This document shows, piece after piece, positions 36,928 through 44,557 of a DNA stretch of 64,000 bases. The translations under genes were made by a program, and so were the position numbers. Numbering within the stretch: position 1 is the first letter of the stretch; every line of letters begins with the position of its first letter. The notes under the pieces are model-generated. The model ran no database searches, had not been told where the DNA came from, and saw nothing but the letters and a program-made list of their open reading frames with translations. Source of the DNA: JAIXWP01 sp041391745 (lineage in GTDB: Bacteria; Bacteroidota; Bacteroidia; Flavobacteriales_D; Sanyastnellaceae); NCBI GenBank assembly GCA_041391745.1, contig JAWKNK010000007.1:1-64000 (forward strand). Reading direction: 5' to 3'.

Positions 36928-37902
36928 ATGAATTTTTTCAAAAGATTATTCTCTTCTGAGAAAAAGGAAAGCCTCGATCAAGGTTTGGAAAAAACCAGAA
37001 CGGGCTTTTTCTCAAAACTGGCGAAAGTCATTGCCGGTAAAAGCTCAGTTGACGACGAGGTTTTGGACAATCTGGAAGAACTACTTATTAGTTCTGACGT
37101 GGGAGTTGAAACCACCATCAAAATCATCAAGCGTATCGAAGCTCGAGTGGCCCGCGACAAATACATGGGCACTGACGAACTCAATAATATTCTTAAAGAA
37201 GAAATTTCTGAATTGTTGTCGTCGCATGATGGGGAACAATCAGAGGAGGTATTCGTGCCTCAAACAGAAGGTCCTTATGTAATAATGGTGGTTGGTGTGA
37301 ATGGAGTAGGAAAGACAACGACCATCGGGAAGCTTGCGCATCAACTAAAGTCACAAGGTAAAAATGTGATGTTGGGTGCGGCGGATACCTTCCGTGCTGC
37401 TGCAGTGGATCAATTGAAAATTTGGAGTGAGCGTGCTGGAGTGCCGATCGTGGCACAAGGCATGGGAGCTGATCCTGCTTCTGTTGCTTTTGATACATTA
37501 CAAAGTGCAGTAGCTAGCAAGTCAGATGTAGTGCTTATTGATACTGCTGGTCGACTTCATAATAAAGTGGGGTTGATGAATGAATTGACCAAAATCAAAC
37601 GCGTGATGCAAAAGGTAATACCGAATGCACCGCATGAAGTGCTTTTGGTGTTGGACGGATCTACTGGACAAAACGCATTTGAACAAGCAAAACAATTTAC
37701 AGCAGCCACAGACGTAACCGCTCTTGCCATTACAAAAATTGATGGTACTGCTAAAGGTGGCGTTGTGATTGGAATTTCAGATCAATTCAGCATTCCAGTA
37801 AAATATATTGGTGTTGGAGAAAAAATTGGTGACCTTCAAGTATTCAACCGATTTGAGTTTGTGGATTCATTGTTTAATCAAGGTAATGGCGAGAAAGCAT
37901 GA
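36928..37902 (+). CDS. ftsY: signal recognition particle receptor FtsY
   Basis: 324 residues. The NG domain shows GVNGVGKTTTIGKLA (P-loop), DTFRAAAVDQL, DTAGRLHNKVGLMNEL and TKIDGTAKGG. Bacteroidota FtsY proteins have a short N-terminal extension, as here. It docks SRP-ribosome complexes at the membrane. The rimO gene starts four bases before the ftsY stop (ATGA), so they are coupled. Confidence 0.98.
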   Translation: MNFFKRLFSSEKKESLDQGLEKTRTGFFSKLAKVIAGKSSVDDEVLDNLEELLISSDVGVETTIKIIKRIEARVARDKYMGTDELNNILKEEISELLSSHDGEQSEEVFVPQTEGPYVIMVVGVNGVGKTTTIGKLAHQLKSQGKNVMLGAADTFRAAAVDQLKIWSERAGVPIVAQGMGADPASVAFDTLQSAVASKSDVVLIDTAGRLHNKVGLMNELTKIKRVMQKVIPNAPHEVLLVLDGSTGQNAFEQAKQFTAATDVTALAITKIDGTAKGGVVIGISDQFSIPVKYIGVGEKIGDLQVFNRFEFVDSLFNQGNGEKA

Positions 37903-39212
37903 GAACAAAGAGTTTGAAAAAAAATAAAGTCAATGTTGTAACGCTTGGGTGTGCCAAAAACATTTTTGATAGTGAAGTGATGATGGCGCAATTGAAAGCG
38001 AATCAATTTGATGTTCATCATGAATCTGAGGATACTGATTCGGAAATTGTAATCGTAAACACTTGTGGTTTTATCGACAATGCAAAGGAAGAATCCATCA
38101 ATACCATATTGGCTTGGGCGAGAGAAAAGCAGAAGGGAAATGTGGACAAGTTGATTGTGACTGGGTGTTTGAGTGAACGTTACAAACCGGAATTGGAAAA
38201 GGACATTCCTGAAGTGGATGCTTTTTTTGGAACTAGAGATTTACCGAGATTATTAAAAACGCTAAAGGCAGATTATAAGCATGAGTTAGTTGGGGAGCGT
38301 CTATTGACCACACCAACGCATTATGCTTATTTCAAAATATCTGAAGGTTGTGATCGACCATGTTCATTCTGCGCAATTCCTTTGATGCGTGGAAAGCACG
38401 TGAGTACACCAATGGAACAATTGGTTGAGAATGCGAAGAATTTGGTGAAGAACGGAACGAAGGAGTTGATTCTTATCGCTCAGGATTTGACTTACTACGG
38501 ATTGGATATTTACAAAGACAGAAAGCTGGCCGATTTACTCAAGCATTTATCGGATATCGATGGATTGGATTGGATTCGTTTGCAATACGCTTATCCTTCA
38601 GGTTTCCCGATGGATGTGCTAGATGTGATGAATGAGCGCGATAATATTTGTAAGTATTTGGATATGCCGTTGCAACATGCCTCAACCAATATGCTCAAAG
38701 CGATGCGAAGAGGTATTACAAAAGAGAAAACGACAGATCTCATACATACGATTAGAGAAAAAGTTCCAGGTATTGCATTGCGCACGACTCTGATTACTGG
38801 TTATCCAGGTGAGACCAAGGAGGATTTCGAAGAGATGAAGCAGTGGGTGTCGGATATCAAATTTGATCGTCTAGGTGTGTTCACATATTCTCATGAAGAA
38901 AATACGCACGCCTATAATGCCAATGATGATGTGCCTGCGAAAGAGAAGAAGCGAAGAGCGAATGAAATCATGGAGATACAATCTGAGATCAGCTTAGAGC
39001 ACAACGAAAACAAAGTGGGCAATACCTACAAAGTGCTTGTGGATAGAGCTGAGAATGATGTGTACATCGGAAGAACAGAATTTGATTCTCCTGAAGTAGA
39101 TAATGAAGTTGTAATCACTGCGCCAGATGGATATTTGAGAATTGGTGATTTTGTGAATGTGGAAATAGAAAGTGCAGAACATTACGATCTTTTCGGAACT
39201 GTAGTCAACTAA
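37899..39212 (+). CDS. rimO: ribosomal protein S12 methylthiotransferase RimO
   Basis: 437 residues. Adds a methylthio group to Asp88 of ribosomal protein S12. The N-terminal UPF0004 domain shows LGCAKNIFDSEVMM and NTCGFIDNAKEESI; the radical-SAM cluster reads CDRPCSFCAIPLMRG; the C-terminal TRAM domain starts about GNTYKVLVDRAE. Overlaps the ftsY stop by four bases. Confidence 0.97.
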   Translation: MRTKSLKKNKVNVVTLGCAKNIFDSEVMMAQLKANQFDVHHESEDTDSEIVIVNTCGFIDNAKEESINTILAWAREKQKGNVDKLIVTGCLSERYKPELEKDIPEVDAFFGTRDLPRLLKTLKADYKHELVGERLLTTPTHYAYFKISEGCDRPCSFCAIPLMRGKHVSTPMEQLVENAKNLVKNGTKELILIAQDLTYYGLDIYKDRKLADLLKHLSDIDGLDWIRLQYAYPSGFPMDVLDVMNERDNICKYLDMPLQHASTNMLKAMRRGITKEKTTDLIHTIREKVPGIALRTTLITGYPGETKEDFEEMKQWVSDIKFDRLGVFTYSHEENTHAYNANDDVPAKEKKRRANEIMEIQSEISLEHNENKVGNTYKVLVDRAENDVYIGRTEFDSPEVDNEVVITAPDGYLRIGDFVNVEIESAEHYDLFGTVVN

Positions 39213-39224
39213 AAAACACTGAAT

Positions 39225-39758
39225 ATGAATTTCGGAATTGGAGCTAAAATTTCTCATCCTACTTATGGTGAAGGTGTGGTATTTGGAATGGATGAGTACA
39301 AGTACAGAATCTTTTTTAAAGAACATGGTGAGAAGGAATTGGGAAAGGCATTTGATGGTTACCAATTGCTAGAAGCTGCACCATCAGTTTCCAGCTCAGT
39401 AGAATTGGAAGATGTGGTGACAGCGGTTAAGAATGTGTTTGACATGTTCTACGACGTGACGGAAATAGTTGATTTAGGCGATAAGTGGGAAGGAGGAACA
39501 ATGTTTCTTCAACCAAAGGATACTTCACTTAAGCCAAAGGAAATTCCTATTGAAACGTTCTTTCATAAAATTGTGATGTTGCGTGATCGACTTCGTGTAA
39601 TGGAGCAAAAGATTAACGCACATCCTTCTATGACCGATTCAGAGAAAGTGGAGATGCAGCAATACATCACACGCATTTATGGTTCATTGACCACCTTCAA
39701 CGTTTTATTTAAAAATAAAATGGATCAATTTGTAGGTGAGAAAAAGGGTGAGGAGTAA
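39225..39758 (+). CDS. hypothetical protein with a small Tudor/KOW-like N-terminal domain
   Basis: 177 residues. The opening MNFGIGAKISHPTYGEGVVFG resembles the Tudor-like or CarD-type fold that in many proteins binds nucleic acids or RNA polymerase, but no clear family assignment is possible. The rest is mostly helical (MLRDRLRVMEQKINAHPSM, EKVEMQQYITRIYGSLTTF). It follows rimO by 12 bp and its stop overlaps the queE start by one base, so it is in the same operon. Confidence 0.8.
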   Translation: MNFGIGAKISHPTYGEGVVFGMDEYKYRIFFKEHGEKELGKAFDGYQLLEAAPSVSSSVELEDVVTAVKNVFDMFYDVTEIVDLGDKWEGGTMFLQPKDTSLKPKEIPIETFFHKIVMLRDRLRVMEQKINAHPSMTDSEKVEMQQYITRIYGSLTTFNVLFKNKMDQFVGEKKGEE

Positions 39759-40372
39759 TGAGCTTTAATGTCGATAAAGAATATCCGGTGATGGAAATGT
39801 TTTACTCTGTTCAAGGGGAAGGACATTTTGCAGGAGTGCCAGCTTTTTTTATTCGACTTGCGGGATGCGATGTGGGTTGCGTTTGGTGTGATGTAAAGGA
39901 AAGTTGGGAGGCCGACAAACATCCGGTGTATAAAGTGAGTGAAATCGCTGCAAAGGCAAAGGCTAGTGGAACACAAGTGGTGGTGGTGACAGGTGGAGAG
40001 CCTACGATGTATGATCTTCAAGATCTGACCGCCGCTCTGCACGAAGCTGGACTTAGAACGCATATTGAAACCAGCGGTACCAATCAGCTTACCGGAACTT
40101 GGGATTGGGTTACTTTTTCACCTAAGAAATTTAAAGCTCCGGTAGAATCAGCATATAATCAAGCTTCAGAATTAAAAGTTATCGTTTTTCACACTTCTGA
40201 TATTGAGTGGGGAGAAGAGCATGCTTCTAAAGTCAATGGAGATTGTATTCTCTATTATCAGGCGGAGTGGGATAAGAGAGAGAAGAGTAATCCATTAATA
40301 TTTGACTATATAAGAAAAAATCCGCGTTGGCGGATTTCTCTTCAAACTCATAAATATTTAGGTGTCGAATAG
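39758..40372 (+). CDS. queE: 7-carboxy-7-deazaguanine synthase
   Basis: 204 residues. A radical SAM enzyme that makes the 7-deazaguanine core of queuosine. The cluster motif is CDVGCVWCD (Cx3Cx2C) with the flanking EMFYSVQGEGHFAG and VTGGEPTMYDLQDLT; the C-terminal RISLQTHKYLG is typical. Its stop codon lies inside the terminator stem. Confidence 0.97.
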   Translation: MSFNVDKEYPVMEMFYSVQGEGHFAGVPAFFIRLAGCDVGCVWCDVKESWEADKHPVYKVSEIAAKAKASGTQVVVVTGGEPTMYDLQDLTAALHEAGLRTHIETSGTNQLTGTWDWVTFSPKKFKAPVESAYNQASELKVIVFHTSDIEWGEEHASKVNGDCILYYQAEWDKREKSNPLIFDYIRKNPRWRISLQTHKYLGVE

Positions 40373-40387
40373 TCGACACCTTTTTTA
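40361..40387 (+). terminator. intrinsic terminator overlapping the queE stop
   Basis: GGTGTCGA-ATAG-TCGACACC followed by a T run; the TAG stop of queE sits in the loop. The minus-strand DUF5777 gene ends at 40388. Confidence 0.85.
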
Positions 40388-41316
40388 TTAATAATCGGTA
40401 GGAGTCTTCTTTCTCACGATGGTGAAAACTCTGGAAATATTAAATCCAAAGTGAATGTCTCCGTTTTTCCAAACTCCCACAGTTTCTGTGATGAAGCCTG
40501 GTTCCGTCATTGCAGTACTGTTTGTGAAATGCAGTTGGAATACGTGTCCACCTGTTTCAATGTCCACACCAACGGAGAGAGAGTTGGTGTACTGCGAACC
40601 AAGTTGATTAGGTAACACATAAAAGTATTCTGCATTCACAGACAGTCGTTGGAAGTAAGCTTATATCTACCAAGACCTCCCAGAGCCATCACATCATTGG
40701 ACTCGGCTTTTGTAGCCACCAAATTGCGATGAATCCATGTGGGACTTAATTGTAGCGAAAGGTCATTATTGAATTTTCTGCCAATAAGCAGTTGATGTGC
40801 GAAAGCAAGTCGTGATGAAAAATAATTGTCTCTTTCAGGGTTTTGCCATTTTATAGAATTGCAAACGATGTTGCTAAACCATGAAAGTGTGATAGGCATT
40901 TTTTTGGCTCCAGAAGATTGTCTCAGAATTTTGTATTTCACAAAGCCATCGAAAGCCTTGTTAAACGAAGCACGTCCAACTCCTACCATTAGGCGATCCG
41001 TAATTCCATATTCGAGACCGAGGCGAAGCGTAGCACCATCTAGACCAAAGAATTCGTATGCCCCTGTGTTCACAAATCCGAATCGGTGTGAAATTCTGAA
41101 ATCTAAAACTCCCGCTGCTACGTTTTCAATGCTGTGTCCATTGATCACTCTTGTTCCTTTAAAGGTAGCGGTAGTATAATTTACTTCTTCTTCTTCACCT
41201 AGTAGGGCGAGAAGATCAACTTCAGTGGTGTCAGTTTGGGCGATCGCTTGGACATTAAAAAACAGGATAAGACAAGCCAATCCTGTTTTAAAAATTCTTG
41301 TGGTATTATTTTTCAT
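40388..41316 (-). CDS. DUF5777-family beta-barrel protein, one frameshift
   Basis: About 309 residues when joined. A signal peptide (TGLACLILFFNVQAIAQ) precedes DFRISHRFGFVNTGAYEFFGLDG, LRLGLEYGITDRLMVGVGRA and FSSRLAFAHQLLIGRKF, which are typical of DUF5777. A lost A near 40650 (tcc aaa cga) breaks the frame, after which NAEYFYVLPNQLGSQYTNSL continues. Probably an outer-membrane barrel linked to the following YceI and haem lipoproteins. Function unknown. Confidence 0.85.
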
Positions 41317-41334
41317 CAGATGAAATTACTGCAA

Positions 41335-41889
41335 TTATTTTTTCAATTCTTCTAGAGTAGCATCAACGTTCACTTCAATTTTAGAAGCGATATTGTCGCG
41401 CACTGTATTTGGAATTGTGATTTTATAGTCTTCTGGAACTACATAGAATTTTGTAGTACAAGTAAGTTTTCCGCCTGCAACTTTAATAGTAGCTTCGATG
41501 GTTACTTTGTTTGTCACACCGTGCATCGTAAGTTCACCGATCACTTTTACGTTGTGTGTGCCATCTTTTTTCAAATCAATAGCACTCATGTTTTCCACCT
41601 TACCCTTAAAAGTAGCTTTAGGGTAAGTATCGCTTTCCATATAATTTTCATTGAAGTGTTCTTGCATCAAAGCTTTTTCAAATTCGAAAGCTTTGATAAG
41701 AAGAGCGATTTCCACTTGTCCTGTTGCTCCATCGAGCACTACAGAAGCTTTATGATTATCAGCTTCGATATCTTCCATTTTTGTATCACTAAAGAAGTGA
41801 ACGTGTCCTGATCTAGTGAAGAATTTTTGAGCGTTCATTGATCCTGCGAAAGCAGTGAAAAGAACGATGATTGAAAGTACTTTTTTCAT
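41335..41889 (-). CDS. YceI-family periplasmic protein
   Basis: 184 residues. Signal peptide about 1-20 (MKKVLSIIVLFTAFAGSMNAQ), then a lipocalin-like YceI barrel with GHVHFFSDTKMEDIEADNH, YMESDTYPKATFKGKVEN and TMHGVTNKVTIEATIKV. Members bind isoprenoids or fatty acids. First YceI of two in the window; it lies between the DUF5777 and OB-fold genes. Confidence 0.93.
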   Translation of the reverse strand: MKKVLSIIVLFTAFAGSMNAQKFFTRSGHVHFFSDTKMEDIEADNHKASVVLDGATGQVEIALLIKAFEFEKALMQEHFNENYMESDTYPKATFKGKVENMSAIDLKKDGTHNVKVIGELTMHGVTNKVTIEATIKVAGGKLTCTTKFYVVPEDYKITIPNTVRDNIASKIEVNVDATLEELKK

Positions 41890-41918
41890 AATAATAATGT
41901 TTTGATATGCTTATTCAA

Positions 41919-42326
41919 TTAATGGACCAAAGTGGATTGTGTGAGCACCACATCCGTAAGAATTCCTGTACAAATACCTTTCACTTCTACGGCATTTCCA
42001 ACGGCAACATTGGGATGGTTATCTTTTGCAAAGGTGCAGCTTACCATACCCATGATATCCGAGGTTTCAAGATACACTACATCCAATCCAGCTTCATCTG
42101 TGTCGGTGCTTGCAACAACTCCAGAGACTTGAACGATTTTATCTAAATAAGCCTTGTTGGCTTGACCTTCGTTTTCCGAGTACTGCATGTACAGATCATC
42201 TGCACTTAAAGTTGCCACAGCAGCTTCATCTGCCGCCGTTCTTTTTGGCTTGTTCCACATATAAAATGCTGTTGCCAATCCTCCCAATAGTCCAATGACT
42301 AAAACGGTAATTACAATTTTTTTCAT
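41919..42326 (-). CDS. small membrane-anchored OB-fold (tRNA_anti-like) protein
   Basis: 135 residues. One N-terminal membrane helix (VITVLVIGLLGGLATAFYMW), then a domain with DKIVQVSGVVASTDTDEAG and VAVGNAVEVKGICTGIL, the signature of the tRNA_anti-like OB-fold family. Its function is not known; the gene sits between the YceI and cytochrome-like genes. Confidence 0.85.
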   Translation of the reverse strand: MKKIVITVLVIGLLGGLATAFYMWNKPKRTAADEAAVATLSADDLYMQYSENEGQANKAYLDKIVQVSGVVASTDTDEAGLDVVYLETSDIMGMVSCTFAKDNHPNVAVGNAVEVKGICTGILTDVVLTQSTLVH

Positions 42327-42331
42327 CTCTA

Positions 42332-42709
42332 TTAATTTTCTGGGTAACCACTATCTATCCAAGCTTGCAGATTGTTGATGTCGCAATCGCTAAGTTTGTT
42401 TTGATTCTTCGGCATGGGAGAGCAGCCTTCGTGGCGAATGGAGCACATTACTTGTCCATTCATAACTTCATTTTTCAAATTCACATAGGAGTCCAAAATG
42501 ATTCCTGCGCTGCCAACAGCTTGTTCGTGGCATCCACCAACACAACTTCTAGCGATTATTGCTTGAATGGTACCGTTGTAAACATTATTGGTTGTGTCGC
42601 AAGATGCAGTTCCAGAATACAATTCCTCTTCATTATCATAATAGCAAGAATTCAAGATCGCAATTGAAGAGAGGAATTAAAGAACAAAAAATATACTTTT
42701 AATTTTCAT
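42332..42709 (-). CDS. cytochrome-like lipoprotein with an in-frame TAA in the signal peptide
   Basis: The ATG at 42709 opens a lipoprotein signal peptide, but codon 11 is TAA (42677-42679); the coding sequence then continues in frame as FLSSIAILNSCYYDNEEE, with the lipobox cysteine in LNSC. The mature part contains a haem-binding-like motif SCVGGCHEQ (CxxxCH) and CSIRHEGCSPMPK, ending QAWIDSGYPEN as in related cytochrome-type lipoproteins. Either the stop is a sequencing error or point mutation, or translation starts later at a TTG (42655) without the signal peptide. 108-126 residues. Confidence 0.75.
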
Positions 42710-42717
42710 ACGAATAA

Positions 42718-43428
42718 TTAGTTGTTTGGAGCTCCAGCATCAACCCAGCTTTGGAATTGTTGAATTCTACAATCGCTAAGTGAATTGCTTTGATAAGGCA
42801 TGGCAACATATCCACCTGTTCCATGCAAAGAGTTCATCAAGCTGCCATCTAAAGCAGTTGCTTGAACTTGCGAATAGTTTGTAAGACTTAGTCCGCCGTC
42901 TGGATTTCCACCGCTGTGGCAACCTTGACAATAGGTTTGTACTGTAGGCATTATAACTGCGGCAAATGTGAAAACATTAGGGTCACAATCTGGTGTGCAA
43001 CTGTTATTCTGTGCACCTTGTTGAATCCAAGTGGTTATCAAGTTGATTTCTTCAGCAGTTAATGACCCCTCACCGATAGGAGGCATGATATCATCAGGAT
43101 CGTTTTCAGTGATGGCTTCCCACAAGTCACTGCTCCCTGGATTGCCAGGAGAAACTTGTTGCATAATTACATCATAGCTAAACATTCCAACTCCATCTTC
43201 CATGGTCGCTTGGTCGTGGCAACCACTTTGAGCGCAATTGGACTGCAAAAGTGGAGCAATTGTGTTTGCAAAATAAACAGTTGAAGGGTCGCAATCTGTT
43301 TCTTCAATTGGATTCGTTCCACCACCATTGCCGCCATTGTTGTTGGCATCGTTGATCATATCATCTGTGATGTGTGTACAACTTGCGATGGCAAGGATGA
43401 TGAACGCAAAAAGAGAGATGTGTTTCAT
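42718..43428 (-). CDS. c-type cytochrome-like lipoprotein with two haem motifs
   Basis: 236 residues. Lipobox in IASCTHI; after an Asn/Gly-rich linker there are two haem-binding-like motifs, NCAQSGCH (Cx4CH, non-standard) and YCQGCHSGG (standard CxxCH). Similar pairs of motifs are seen in planctomycete-type or Bacteroidota cytochrome lipoproteins; haem binding at the Cx4CH site is not certain. Both end in the recurring WI-(D/Q)xGA theme (QAWIDSG-type). It is adjacent to the second haem-motif lipoprotein. Confidence 0.85.
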   Translation of the reverse strand: MKHISLFAFIILAIASCTHITDDMINDANNNGGNGGGTNPIEETDCDPSTVYFANTIAPLLQSNCAQSGCHDQATMEDGVGMFSYDVIMQQVSPGNPGSSDLWEAITENDPDDIMPPIGEGSLTAEEINLITTWIQQGAQNNSCTPDCDPNVFTFAAVIMPTVQTYCQGCHSGGNPDGGLSLTNYSQVQATALDGSLMNSLHGTGGYVAMPYQSNSLSDCRIQQFQSWVDAGAPNN

Positions 43429-43499
43429 ATCTGTTATTTTAGGCTAAAATCTAATATTCTACTCGATTTCTAAAGGATTTGTTTCCGATCGGGAAGATT

Positions 43500-43691
43500 T
43501 TAATGCTGAGCGGGAGCATGAGGCATTGAGAACCGTTTGATTCTTTCCAGATTAATCCATCTGGTAAGTTTAATTACATCTAACATATTTCCATATGCGG
43601 TATGATTCAGAATCATTAATTCTTTCATCACGTTTACACCTAGATCATTTACCAAGTGGTCCAGGTCGTTGGGTTTGAGGTTTGTTTCCAT
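43500..43691 (-). CDS. possible small hypothetical protein
   Basis: 63 residues from ATG 43691 (METNLKPNDLDHLVNDLGVN), or 76 from a TTG at 43730. No motif is recognised; the sequence looks amphipathic and helical. It lies in an otherwise empty 355-bp gap between the cytochrome-like lipoprotein and the LytTR gene. It may simply be a chance open frame. Confidence 0.3.
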   Translation of the reverse strand: METNLKPNDLDHLVNDLGVNVMKELMILNHTAYGNMLDVIKLTRWINLERIKRFSMPHAPAQH

Positions 43692-43784
43692 GACCAGCAG
43701 ATTTTCTACGAATGTGAACACAAAATCCAATGAATATTGTGTCTAACCTGCTCAACGGGAAGGATATAACGTTTAATGGGAGAA

Positions 43785-44546
43785 TTAAGCTTCTAGCCAA
43801 TCTTTGAATAGTGGAGATTTTTCAGTGCTTACAATCACTTCTTCTCCTGAATAGGGGGGAGTGAGGTCAAGTTGGACGCGCGACTTACTCACCACATGCA
43901 TATTCCCAACTGCTTTTATATTGACAATGAATTGGCGGTTGATACGAAAGAATTTTTTCGGGTCAAGTTCTCTTTCGAGTTGCTCCAAACTCTTGTCGAT
44001 GGGGTATTCTTTTCCTGTAAATGTTTTGAAGAAATTGGACTTTTGGATAGTAAAGATATAAGCGATTTCGTCAGATTGAATCATTCGAATTTGCTCACCG
44101 AATCGAATTAAATAGCGCTTATTGTATCGGCCTTCTTCCTCAAGAATGGCTTGTGCAAGTTTTTGATAGTCGATGTTTCCAGTTGAAATAGGTGCTTTAT
44201 TTACGCTGATTTTACTCAACGCAATTTCAAGTTCTGCTTTTTTGAGTGGCTTGAGCAGATAGTCAGTCGCATTCACTTTGAATGCTGAAATAGCATGCTC
44301 ATTATACGCAGTGATGAATATGACGGGACAAGAAGGTTTGAAGTTCTCAAATATTTCAAAGCAATTTCCATCTGCTAATTGCACATCAGTAAAAATGACA
44401 TCCATAGAAGCGTTTGGAAGCTCCAATAAAGCTGATTCAATACTGTCGCATTCGCCCGCAAACTGAATCGAACTGTCTAGTTCAGAGAGCAGTTGTTTCA
44501 AGCGCTCAAGGGCTGCTGGTTCATCTTCGATCAAAAAAGCTCTCAT
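43785..44546 (-). CDS. LytTR-family response regulator
   Basis: 253 residues from the ATG at 44546 (MRAFLIEDEPAALERLK). The receiver has IEDEP, the acceptor Asp in VIFTDVQLADGNCFE and the Lys in YLLKPLKKAELE; the C-terminal LytTR DNA-binding domain shows YIFTIQKSNFFKTFTGKEY and FFRINRQFIVNIKAV. It forms a pair with the histidine kinase immediately upstream on the same strand. Confidence 0.95.
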   Translation of the reverse strand: MRAFLIEDEPAALERLKQLLSELDSSIQFAGECDSIESALLELPNASMDVIFTDVQLADGNCFEIFENFKPSCPVIFITAYNEHAISAFKVNATDYLLKPLKKAELEIALSKISVNKAPISTGNIDYQKLAQAILEEEGRYNKRYLIRFGEQIRMIQSDEIAYIFTIQKSNFFKTFTGKEYPIDKSLEQLERELDPKKFFRINRQFIVNIKAVGNMHVVSKSRVQLDLTPPYSGEEVIVSTEKSPLFKDWLEA

Positions 44547-44557
44547 AGTAACCAAGT

